Of a stretch of 19,848 bases of DNA, positions 1 to 11,400 are shown one piece after another. Within the stretch, counting starts at the first letter, position 1. Each line of letters starts with the position of its first letter. Below the pieces are notes generated by a model. That model made no database searches. It had not been told where the DNA came from and saw only the letters and a program-made list of their open reading frames with translations. The stretch lies in the NCBI RefSeq assembly GCF_000003605.2, contig NW_003141322.1, positions 165,090 through 184,937 of the forward strand. The letters are read 5' to 3'. This DNA is from Saccoglossus kowalevskii (taxonomy: Eukaryota > Hemichordata > Enteropneusta > Harrimaniidae). The translations under genes and the position numbers were made by a program.

Positions 1-1100
1 CAATACATGCCTATCTGTACCTACTATTTCGATACACGTCCATCCGTACCTGTCATCTTAATACATGTCCACCCGTATCTGTCATCTAATACATGTCCAT
101 CTCGTGTCTGCCATCTCAGTACATGTCCACCTGTGCCTATCTTCTCAATACATGCCCATCCGTACCTACTATTTCGATACACGTCCATCCGTACCTGTCA
201 TCTCAATACATGTCCACCTGTACCTGCCATCTCAATACATGTCCACTTGTATCTGCCATCTCAATACATCTCCACCCATACATGCCATCTCAATACATGT
301 CCACCCATACCTGCCATCTCAATACATGTCCACATGTAAATGCCATCTCAATACATGTCCACCCATACCTGCCATCTCAATACATGTCCACTTGTATCTG
401 CCATCTCAATACATGTCCACCTGTACCTGCCATCTCAATACATGTCCAACAATACCTGCCATCTCAATACATGTCCACATGTACCTGCCATCTCAATACA
501 TGTCAACCTCGTGTCTGCCATCTCAGTACATGTCCTGTACCTGCCATCTCAGTACATGTCCACCTTGTGTCTGTCATCTCACTACATTTCCACCCGTATC
601 TGGCTTCTCAATACATGTCCACCACTACCTGCCATCTCAATATACTAGTATGTCCACCCGTACCTGCCATCTCACTAAATGCCCACCTGTAACTGCCATC
701 TCAATACATGTCCACCCGTACCTGTCATCTCAATGCATGTTCACCTTTACCTGGCATCTCACTACATTTCCACCTGTATCTGGCTTCTCAATACATGTCC
801 ACCCCTACCTGCCATCTCAATATACTAGTATGTCCACCCGTACCTGCCATCTCACTAAATGCCCACCTGTAACTGCCATCTCAATACATGTCCACCCGTA
901 CCTGTCATCTCAATGCATGTCCACCTTTACCTGGCATCTCACTACATTTCCACCTGTATCTGGCTTCTCAATACATGTCCACCCCTACCTGCCATCTCAA
1001 TATACTAGTATGTCTACCTGTACTTGCCATCTTAATACATGTCCACTCCGTATTTGTCATCTCTATACATGTTCACCCGAATCTGTCATCTCCAATACAT
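1..1100. repeat. 29-bp minisatellite array
   Basis: About 37 diverged copies of a 29-bp unit, roughly CTGCCATCTCAATACATGTC followed by CACCYGTAC. The array runs off the left edge of the window and decays after about 1040. From 601 a higher-order repeat of 180 bp appears: 601-780 and 781-960 differ at two positions, and a partial third copy runs from 961 to about 1013. It is built from six units plus a 6-bp TACTAG insertion. Confidence 0.95.
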
Positions 1101-1139
1101 GCCCACCTGTACCTATCATCATACCCTATGACACTCCTA

Positions 1140-2370
1140 GAACCGCCACAGTGACATAACACTCATCATTCGAACAAACGTTTGAAATTTACCATGACCT
1201 ACACAGATCGTATTGGGGCGAAACGTTGCGCATATCAATCAGCAACGGTTGGCACTCACTACATGTATGTCGATGTCGACTTATTAATGTGAGTACGGCA
1301 AAGTTGGACAAGGTATTTGGTAGAATTACATAATCATACGAGAAAATTGATTTAGATTATAAAGACAGTCAAAGTCATTTCTCCAATATGTAACTCGTCA
1401 CCAGAAACTCTAAAGCAACTTGAGTCGTGACTCAAATCTATTTTAAAGTCGAGGAACTTGAACACGTACATGGATAAGACGTGGCATTAATTGACGTAGA
1501 GTTGCATATGCGCTGACGAAAACATGCTTCTTACCTTAAAACAGTAGCGGCAGCACAAAGGGACAGAAGGGGCAGTCGCTCCTCTCGAAAAAAGAGGTTA
1601 GGGGCGTCGCCCCTTCAAAATCAAGCTGAAACCCTTTGTGTCAGCAAAATGTGTCCCCCAAATAGCAGGAAATAGCGTTCCAGAGAGTCTAGATTTCAAC
1701 ATTTTTAACTCAGTAATAAAGAGGATATTGACAATAGTTCCAATGATCATTATAATTACACATAATATAGACACGTGAGAACATATCAGATTAGTAATTT
1801 ATTTCAGCATTATTAATTATCATAATGACATCTTGAGCGTCGTTAGTCTGAGACGTGGTACATTATATGGTATACCCACTACAAGCCATCCCACAATGCC
1901 AATGTACAGTGGTGTATCTTGGGATTTACTCACTTATTACCAGAACTAAAAGTTATTCATAATGAATTACCACTTCAAAAATAATGTAAGAAACATATGA
2001 ATCTTATTTTTTATTACATCTTTAGGGGGTCTCTAATAGAAAGCGCTGAGAGTGTGACCTGCACTGCAGTGGTTATATCATGCTTTTAAAGTCCCGCGTG
2101 TTCTTCGCTTTCTGTTTTCTCCAAAATCAGATGTGTTTTCCAAAGTCAGCCTTAATTTAAAAAAAATATAACCTAAATAAATTTGAGTTGCCAAATCAGC
2201 GAGGATCCCTCCCCAACCGAAAATGTGCTCGAGCTGTTGATGCGTAATCCGTTAGAATGTTAGCGACTTGCCCATTGAATGATATTGCATTTATCTTCAT
2301 ACAAATTAGTCGAATCCATAACGCCCAAACGATCGTGTCGGTGCTAACTTCGCAATGTTAGTCAAATGAG
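1140..2370. other. Non-coding sequence, nothing identified
   Basis: No convincing open frame, RNA gene or repeat array. The only structure seen is a pair of short inverted repeats near 1581-1614: CCTCT/AGAGG (1581-1597), then AGGGGCG-T-CGCCCCT (1600-1614). Confidence 0.6.
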
Positions 2371-2408
2371 TTATTTATTTATTTATTTATTTGTTTGTTT
2401 ATTTATTT

Positions 2409-2412
<4 letters not shown>
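2371..2412. repeat. TTTA microsatellite, interrupted
   Basis: About ten TTTA units with two TTTG variants in the middle. It is followed by the first copy of a sequence duplicated at 2624. Confidence 0.95.
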
Positions 2413-2694
<282 letters not shown>

Positions 2695-2708
2695 AATCAA
2701 TGGCCGCG

Positions 2709-2718
2709 GCGCATGCGC
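2709..2718. promoter_or_regulatory. NRF1-type palindrome
   Basis: GCGCATGCGC, followed by AG, matches the core of the NRF1 consensus. It sits in a short GC-rich patch (GGCCGCGGCGCATGCGCAG) with no recognised gene beside it; function is unknown. Confidence 0.3.
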
Positions 2719-2759
2719 AGAAATTAGTAAGTAAGTGGACCACATCAGACCAAGTCACG

Positions 2760-4040
2760 TTTGTATGCATCAAGTTTATTTTTAAAACATACAATTGGCT
2801 ACTATACTGTGAATACTGAGATGATATTGTGCAATTGTATTGATGTAGCGTAGGACAAAAAAGTGAAGGTCGCTTGATAGATAGATATCTGAAATGATAA
2901 TTTAAATCTACAATATGAGTTCTTCTGCAACATCAAATCAAATAAATGGGTCTCTGATAACAAATAACACGACTCTATGGAAACTAGTAAGGAAATAAAC
3001 ATGCTAAAAATGTTGTCTGTTGTGGAAAATTTTCCAAAATTGCATGGTCAAAAAAGGCGAGTAAACTTGGATTGTCTGTGTCCACACATGGAGGTAAAAG
3101 ACATGGTCCACATATGTTAGTGTTCGTTCGGTACCTGGTATTGAATTACCACCAGTTACATTGCCTTAAGTCGACGGTCGGAGACATCTGCATGTACAAC
3201 CCAGACGTCGTTTGTCAGTCTTCAGCCTGAGACAATCCATTGTCCATAGAATACTGAAACGAATAAGCTGTCTAGTATTTGAGTTGATTTGACCTAAATT
3301 ATTTTGGGTCATTAATGTACGATATTTCGATACATATTACTAAATGTCCACTTGATGACGAAGTTTCTGATGACCATATAGCTATCGACGTGGAAGTCAT
3401 GCATTGACAATAAGCACCAAAGACCTTGTAACCATGACAACTCAAGGGCGCAATCATAATGTAGTATTCTACGGGAATCATTCGATGACAAATGTACCTT
3501 GAAATTTCGAATTTATTAATTTTCAATAAATTGTACTTCCGTGCAATATAAGAATATTGACGTAAATAAAGTCAGCTCAATTTTCGAGAAAATGATGGTT
3601 GTATCTTAGTGGTCATTTTGACAGTGTTGTAGTACCCCAGGTTTCATATGGGAGAGATAATATGCGCTCAAATTATAGGCTCGTGAGAAAAAAAATATTT
3701 GTTTGTTGTTTTCTATTATTTCACAAATCTGGGTTTTAAAAAGTGACAAAATGTACAATTTCTCTTTAACATTTTGCCCTATGGAATTATTCTTAAAGTA
3801 GCGTCCGTGTAACACACAAAATATTTCTATTTCATGGTACCGTGAGACAAAAACTTCATAATTTCACATAATAAACCAATGAGCAACCAAATTTCTCAAA
3901 AAATTATGAGTAGACAAAAAAATGTACTTTGGAACGGTCACGGTAACCTGTATCAGGTGAAGATGGAGGTAAAGTATGTGGTTTCAGTCCTAACAAATCC
4001 AAGGGACGTGGGTCCGAGATCTTAATCGTATGACATACCC
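2760..4040. other. Non-coding sequence upstream of AK7
   Basis: Short open frames on the minus strand (2802-3002, 3299-3526, 3606-3815) show no recognisable protein features. A near-palindrome GGTCAC-G-GTAACC at 3936-3948 contains the RFX half-site GGTAAC. Nothing else stands out. Confidence 0.55.
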
Positions 4041-4240
4041 TGGGGGGGGGGGCTACTTGCATAGAAGTGCAATACGGGTATGTGCCGCCCGACCGGGGTG
4101 TCAGTTCACGTTATTTTGGTTTAGAAGTGTGTAGCATTTTTCACAGGTCCTTATATTCAAAGCCAAATACCAGAGAGGCTGAATAAAAAGCGTCGCCCGG
4201 ATGCGCTCACTGGGTGCAAAAGTAATCGTATCCATATAAA
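4041..4240. other. Poly-G tract with possible dispersed repeat
   Basis: A run of 11 G (4042-4052) is followed by CTACTTGCATAGAAGTGCAA, TACGGGTATGTGCCGCCCG and ACCGGGG. This is more GC-rich than its surroundings and looks like the edge of a dispersed repeat, but I cannot name it. Confidence 0.35.
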
Positions 4241-4312
4241 GCCAGTTTCTCCTGATGCTTGGCGCTCAGTTGCAGATTCTACAAAGTCACCGCCCTGAAC
4301 ACGTGGCATGAG

Positions 4313-4330
4313 TTAGGGTTAGGGTTAGGG
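4313..4330 (+). repeat. Interstitial telomeric repeat, (TTAGGG)3
   Basis: Three perfect TTAGGG units followed by a degenerate CTAGG, 25 bp before a GAATA array. Too short to be a telomere. Confidence 0.95.
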
Positions 4331-4355
4331 CTAGGTTAAATTATTTCTAATAACA

Positions 4356-4445
4356 GAATAGAATAGAATAGAATAGAATAGAATAGAATAGAATAGAATA
4401 GAATAGAATAGAATAGAATAGAATAGAATAGAATAGAATAGAATA
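4356..4445. repeat. (GAATA)18 microsatellite
   Basis: Eighteen perfect pentamers with no interruption, which suggests recent expansion. Its reverse strand opens a spurious Phe-Tyr-Ser-Ile-Leu frame. Confidence 0.98.
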
Positions 4446-5185
4446 TTTGACTCGAAATAATGTAAGAAATTACATAATTTATGGCCAAAAACGAACAAAG
4501 TAACACACATTGTCACAAACAACAATAATAAATAAAACCAAAAACATGTTTAACAATAAGCATAAATTTCTAAGATTTTATGAATAAAGACTCCTAGACT
4601 GCTGGCAATGAAACTATCTTTTGAACTCAACAGTTTCTTAAACATGAACTGCCTAGGCGAACGAGATTTTTCATATAAGTTAGCATCTAGCAGATTCCAT
4701 GTAGATATGTTACCAGTGGACAGGGAGGTCTCAGTCCGGTAATGTACGTAAACGTTTCATTATACGAATTCTGAAACTCAGTGGCAACCCAACTACATTT
4801 CCATTTGTATTGTAATAATTAATGAAAACGTTAATAATACAATGAAATATAATGCAACGTAATATTGTTTTTAAATGCGGAACACGCTAACAAATGTATT
4901 CGTTCGAACACGCTATCGATTTTATTTGTTCGCATGCTTGTTATGCAAGCTGTTGCAAATTGAAATACACAAAATTACATAACAAAAAAGCTGAATAAAT
5001 TTTAACCAGTTAAGTATAGAATTAACTACATTCAATGACAATGAAAAACCTAAAACAACTGCAATAATTACAGAAACAAAAATTCAAAATTGGATGATAA
5101 CTACCAAGAAAAATAAGAATAATATATATTTATATCATATTTTTTTTTAAAAAGTCGTTTTACCTGGCGAATTTACCACGCGTCT
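4446..5185. other. AT-rich intergenic sequence before the AK7 promoter
   Basis: No open frame of interest, no repeat array and no RNA gene recognised. Confidence 0.55.
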
Positions 5186-5341
5186 GATAGCGCCATCTAC
5201 ATTTATATTTCGAAAATCGGAAATTTAGAAAATGTCGCAAGAGGGCAGTATTTAATCACGTGATCTTCATAGCGACGGATTTTACTGCGCATCCAAACAT
5301 TGTCTTCTTTGCGCATTGCACGAAAACAGTCTGCAGTCAAG
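5186..5341 (+). promoter_or_regulatory. Putative AK7 promoter / 5' UTR
   Basis: Immediately upstream of the AK7 start codon. It contains a perfect palindromic E-box TCACGTGA (5256-5263). Overlapping its end is ATCTTC-AT-AGCGAC (5263-5276), which fits the relaxed X-box consensus RYYNYY-N(1-3)-RRNRRY bound by RFX factors at ciliary genes. AGAGGGCAGT (5240-5249) and, in reverse, AGCGCCATCT (5189-5198) resemble CTCF cores. AAGATGGCGG (5339-5348), spanning the ATG, matches a YY1 site of the kind often found at TATA-less starts. No clear TATA box was seen and the transcription start is unknown. The motif matches are direct; promoter function is inferred from position. Confidence 0.5.
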
Positions 5342-5434
5342 ATGGCGGAAGAAACTGCATCTTCAGAAAAACCCCAATCAAAACTGATCTTTGTGAATCA
5401 GTTAGACTGTTATGGTGGAAAAAACATAGGAAAC
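5342..5434 (+). CDS. AK7: AK7 exon 1 (residues 1-31)
   Basis: Encodes the start [10 protein letters not shown] and the first beta strand [11 protein letters not shown], ending in GGKNIGN. The ATG is chosen because the MAEE start and the LIFVNQLD strand align with vertebrate AK7. The exon is followed directly by the donor GTGAGT; phase 0. Confidence 0.92.
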
Positions 5435-8400
5435 GTGAGTACACTGAGCTCGAGTATATGTAGCCTGTAGAATGTATATCTTTATCGGTTTGACATTAAG
5501 TTTAATATCGATAGTGTTTTTTTTCCCAACGACCAGATCGAGTTATTCAAACACGAAGCGACGTGTTTGCTTCACCGTATTTTCATTTATCTCGAATGTT
5601 AATTTTATACCGTGAAGAGGGTATAATTTATAAACATGTTCATTTGTTGTGTACGATCATTACACTGTTGCTGATCGGCACTACTATAATAACTGTGAAT
5701 TCAGCTCAGCTTTGGGACATGGTCAATTTATTTGCCACGAAGTTGTACCGAACTGCTTAAACCATATTGTGAAAGTCACGAAATTCTGTCCAGAACGATC
5801 GTCTTATAAACCACAGTCCCTCTAGAAGGCCGTGACATATTCCATACCATTTTTTACCCGTATGTAACTGTACCTCACTTTATATTATTTTTTGGCAGTT
5901 TCGTTTTATAGGATGAGCGTGACTTTTGTCATAATGATATGCACTCAAGATCTTGCGCGAATTGACTAAGTCATACGAATTGTGATATAATCAAAAATGG
6001 CAAGACAAACATACATTTCCAGATTTTTTTGAATCTATGAAATAGCTGTTATCGAACTGCAACTCTTTTGGAAACTCCATTTAATAAACTATTATTTATC
6101 CCAATTCTAGTTTCTGTCCCAATGCTTAGTTGGTGCATCATTGGAGGAAATTGAAGAGGAAGAAGATGACAGAAGTGTTGACACTGATATTCTTCAAAAA
6201 CCAAAGGAAGGTACCTTCCAGGTAGTGGGGACAGCAAAGGATCAATCAACACAAAAACCAGATTGGGCAAAAGATGTAATACTGGTAAGATTTTTCTTAA
6301 ATGTCTTTATCAGTGTCCTGTGCATTTCAGTTTGGGAAAAGTTAAAATTAAATCTTTCTCCTGTTGTATAAATAACAAATATTAAACTATACTTTTAATT
6401 CTCATGTGGGAGCTAATGCATAAATTAATGTTTTTCCCCAGTGGTGTGATAATTCTGATTGAATTGAAATTATTAAAAAAAATGAAGGGTGTTTAAAATA
6501 TTCAACAATTTTTTAGCCTTTGACTTTTTGAAACTGTGAAAAAAATATGTTTTATTTTCAGTGACCCCAGCTATCTATGGCAGTGTGTTTTGATATAATT
6601 ATCTCATTGAGAAATGTACCCACAATCAATAACATATATAAACATTGCATGAAATTTATTGTGATAGACTGTATTTTACGAATATCTTCACATTAAATTT
6701 TACTTATTTATTCCATCATTTTTTTATAGACAACTGAACGGGACCAACTTTTGGAGCATTTAATGGAATGTGATGTAATCATTTATGATATCACAGAAGA
6801 TCCCGATCAAATAGATGAAGCATCTTGGGCAGTGTCAGGTAAATGACTTTTCTAACTAGTCAGTAAAATTTCAATCTAGGTTTTTGAATAATTAAGGACA
6901 GAACTAAAAAAAAATAATAATAAACTCTGAGATGCATAACAATTTAATTAAAAATATACATGGTAAACTCTTCTTTTTAAGACTGATAATTTAACAAGGC
7001 AAATTGATGTTGTATGCATTATTATTCATATATGCATTTTAATTACAGCACTACATGCTGAGATTGAGAGATTTGACAGTCCAAAAATGTTTGTTTTATT
7101 ATCAACTGTAATGACTTGGGCAAAAAGCAAACCATTGGATCCAGTAAGTACATTATTATAATGATGATATGCTCACAGTGCTGTTTTCACTACTGGACAA
7201 TATCTTACGTTCTGTGAAACTGAAAATATTTAACTAGTTTGTGTATTGTAACAATTAAGTTTAAAACAAATGAGACTTGACATGATTTTTTCATTATGTC
7301 TATTTTTTGTTGAACATTAACTGATTGTGTTTGTATTGACTTGGTGTTTATACTATATTATTTGATTGGGGTGTAGCTTTTGACTCTACAACACTCATTT
7401 TCTGCAAAGTGTTAAATAATATTGTAGAACCTTTGAAATTAATTTGATGTGAACTGTGGCTACAATTATTATTATATTTTCTTCTCACAAGTTATTTAAA
7501 TGTTTGATTAACTAAGAATGTATAACATTCCCTTGCAGGATGATCCGGAAATTCCGTTCACAGAAGATGATTATCGGCGTAGGAAGCCTCATCCAAATTA
7601 TAAATCTCACATCAGTGCTGAAAAGTTAGTTATTAAACTTGGAAAAACAGTAAGTCATTTCCAACATGACATTGGTAAATATGTTATAATCCCAGTAAAA
7701 ATATGCATAATGGCTGTAAAAGTGAGTTAGTTAGAAGTAATTTAACGGCTGTAAAAGTAAGTTAGTTAGAAATAATTTTAAATTGCTGCTCAACTCTTAA
7801 CACCTGATAAACTGGCTAATCATGGTTCCTATTTTTGCTTGGTTTCATGATATCTTCAATTTCAACGAAACTGCAAAATGTTGGACATATGTCAATTGGT
7901 ACTTTTGTTTATTTCAGGACAAATCTCGATTTGTGACCTATGTTGTTGCCTCTGGACTGACATATGGAGCTGGTGAAAACATCTTTCATTATCTTACAAA
8001 GGTAATTGTTCAGAACGAAAAATATCGAATTGAACATGGTTTTTGTGGTGAATATGTCAAAATATTTGCACCTCTATGAGTGAGACTACAACTATTTCAT
8101 TTCTTTTATTCTAGAATTTGCCCAAATCATTATTTTAAAATATATGCTTTCCTTTCAGACTGCCTGGCATGGTCAAGCCGAAGCTCTTCAGTGTTTTGGC
8201 ACTGGAATGAATGTTGTACCCACAATTCATATCAAGGATCTTGCTGCGTAAGTAATTTGGGTTATTTTTCTCAGTGCTTAGATACTTGGGTACACAAGTC
8301 ATTTGATGATATTAAAATAAAAATTTTAGTGATTTGTGCTATAACATTAATCTGTTTACATTTTCCAACATTACTTCTAGTAATAGTTTTATTTATTTTA

Positions 8401-11400
8401 TTTTTTATTCAGAGTTCTTCAGAATACTATTGATAGTCGACCAAAAACTAGGTATCTAGTGGCTGTTGATGATTCACAGAACACTCTTGAAGAAATTGTC
8501 AGGGTGAGTATTAATAAATAATCATGTTAGGAAACATTGTTGTATTTGTTATAATTATGATTTCTATATACATAATGAATATATATTTGTAAATTATAGT
8601 TAAAGGACGGTAGTCGTTGCGCCACACATGCGCAAGATATATGGGTCTCATATAAACAAAGATGGCGACTTTGACTGTTGCGCAGGTCAATGAGTACAAA
8701 CTGAGACGTTTCAAAGCTCTAATTAGGTAATTTTTAGGTGATTGGAAGATATCGAAAGAGTTCCCAGCGGTATTCATTGCAAATCGCGTCCAGGTCAAAC
8801 CTCATACTTGAGATTTCCATTGGAAGAGCGTGTTGGATTGTGGGAAAATCAATGTTTATCAACACAAATGTCGCACATGCGCAGCGCGACAACCACTGCG
8901 CTTTGAATATTTGATTATAAATGCCTGCTGTCTTTAATTGTCAGCAGGATCACACCATTAAAGGGCACTGGTCGTTAGAACATGCTTTGTTCCATACAGG
9001 TCACATAATACAAAGAAAATGTAATTGTTTGTTTTTCACAAAATTTGAACATGCATGGTACAATGGTCACCACCCTTTAATCTTCATGTTGAATGATCCA
9101 CCCACTATTGTGGATTTGAGGGATTGTTGAATATATTTGTTTACCATTCTATTCACAGACTGTTAGTACTAGTCTTGGCACTGGAAAAGTAAAAAATATT
9201 ACAAAGGAAGAAGCATTACTGAGTAAGGATCTTGAGGTAAGGATTTAGACAAATGTTGTTTTCTACAGACAGATTGGAACTGTGAATCAATGCAGTGTAC
9301 ATTGATAATTTTAATTAATGAAAGACATTCTGCATTATTTAAACAATCAAATTTAATTGAAATGAAAAACTAGACATATCCATATTTGATATTCAACCTA
9401 GTCCAATAGTACTGTAAAATCTGTATTAGAAGCTGCGGTTTCTATTAAAATGGTAAAATACAACAGAGGAGATGCGATGTCTATTAGAGCATGAGAAATT
9501 GTGATTTTTGGGTTCGCAGTTATTCAAAAAGAATGTGTGCTGCTTCAATTAGAGATGCGGCTTCTAATACAGATTTTACGGTAATATGTACAAGGTTTGT
9601 ATTTTTCTGATCAGTCATTTATATAGACTAGTTCAGCTAACTCCTGTACACAAAGGCTGTACCTAATTTGTGGTATCTCTATAACAGGGATATATTGTGA
9701 TTGCTAATGTACTAGAACTGTAGTATTTCACTGTTGTACAAATAATGCAATACCTTGCTAGTTCATGAATGCCTTATTCCCTCACTGAACCAACAACTTT
9801 CAGATGATTCTGGCAAACATTCCTGGATGCCTTTCCCTGATGAAAGGATGTTGGTTAAGGGAAGAGTAGGAAATCAAACGGGCGGTGCACCGTGATCGTT
9901 ACCGCGGTGTACTGCAGAACGCCGGGGAGAGCCGCGGACTGCTTATAATTAGGGGCCTCTACCGCTGTACCGGTCACAACCGCAGTCCTCGGTAATGTGT
10001 GAAATACGTACTTAACAGTTTCTTTGTTATTCCCCGAGTCATTGTTTTAAAATCCGATGCTGTAAATGGATACGATATGTGCGCTTGTTTAGTATTTAGT
10101 ACATGTATTTAGCGTCAATTTCCAAAGTGATGCGATTCAATTTTCACAAAGTTTCAGCGTATCCAAGCCGTATCCTGGTTCTTGATTGATTTGGCAGTAT
10201 CATGTTCACCATTTGTGTCACACTCCAGAAAAAATGGCTAGCAAACGAGAAACGGACGAACTAATCAAAACAGATCAGGCTGTCTGCATTGCTATCACGG
10301 GGGTAATTCTTCTCCTCTAGGGTTCTCCACACGTGCCAGGGGGGAATCCTGTCTCGTCTCTATATCGCGTCCCCTTGAGGTATGGGATCGGGAAAGTCAC
10401 TTAAGCTTTACAGTCAAATAAGACACACACAACGAAATACGTTTCAACTCTCGTCTTAGTCGATCAGTCGAGCACTCTATAAGACACAGCGCCCTGGGGA
10501 AAAATCCCCAAGACTATCGCAAGGCTGACCCAAGACTGGACTGCCTCAAGGCTCGCCCCAAGACTCTCCAGGACTGGACTGCGTCTGTCGTGCTGTACTC
10601 GCCAAGACCAACTCAAACTCTCTTTATTCATTTTCAAAACTCTAACCAATTACAAAGCAGTATTAAGACTCTAGGAGGTAACCTTCAATCATACAGCCAA
10701 TCAAACTAAGTACTGAACACATCATATCTTTTGATTAATCGTTCACTACATTAATAATTACGAATACTAACGTCAGAAATAGCAGTCCGAATAGCGACGG
10801 TTATCTCGTAATTAGTTCCAAATCACTGAGTCGAGTTCCGTCCAGGACCTCGCCTGCCTAAACGATGACAGACATAACACAGCCATTCGCAAATAATCAG
10901 CTAATTAAGTCGATTAACAGATACGCGAAAACAGTTTCATCATATTGCACTGACCATGGAGCTAAAAAAAAAATTGTCATCTAAGCGTTAGGCCGTCGCT
11001 GATTGGCTGCTGTGCTGGAATGCCAATTTTTAGTTTCAAATACCCCAGCTTAGTGTTCTATGTTCTTCGCGTAATTAGGTGTTCGTATGCAAGAGATTTT
11101 TCCACACAAAAACGACGAATTCGGCCGAATTTTGTTATCGGTTGGCTTAATATAACCCCAACGGACCGTATTTTTGTCCTGATTTGCAGGAAACTGAAAA
11201 ACGCATTTCACAACTTGTCTCTTATTTAGTTTTATGCGTCATTCAAGATGGCGGCCCCCATATAGTAAATATCGTATTTATTTTATTATCATGTGTGCGC
11301 CAGCTGTTTGTTTACAATATCATTATCAACAAAAGTTATTCAGTGGCCCCGTCTCTGAGGCAGTAAGTCGCGGTTTCGACTAAGTCGCGTAGTTATAAAT

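Noticed and set aside
1-1100. CRISPR-like array of 29-bp repeats
   Set aside because: The units are directly adjacent with no spacers, they diverge from one another, and the host is an animal.
65-1159. Long open frames (up to 364 codons) of a Cys/His/Pro-rich repetitive protein
   Set aside because: All three plus-strand frames are open because the 29-bp unit has no stop codon. The apparent 29-residue protein repeat is three DNA units read through. No domain, splice signal or codon bias supports coding.
4313-4330. Chromosome end or telomere
   Set aside because: Only three TTAGGG units with unique sequence on both sides.
4331-4525. Minus-strand Phe-Tyr-Ser-Ile-Leu repeat protein
   Set aside because: Translation of the GAATA microsatellite.
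5260-5463. Open frame overlapping AK7 exon 1 in another frame
   Set aside because: It starts with GTG, runs through the exon 1 donor site into intron 1 and matches nothing; the AK7 frame starting at 5342 is clearly the real one.
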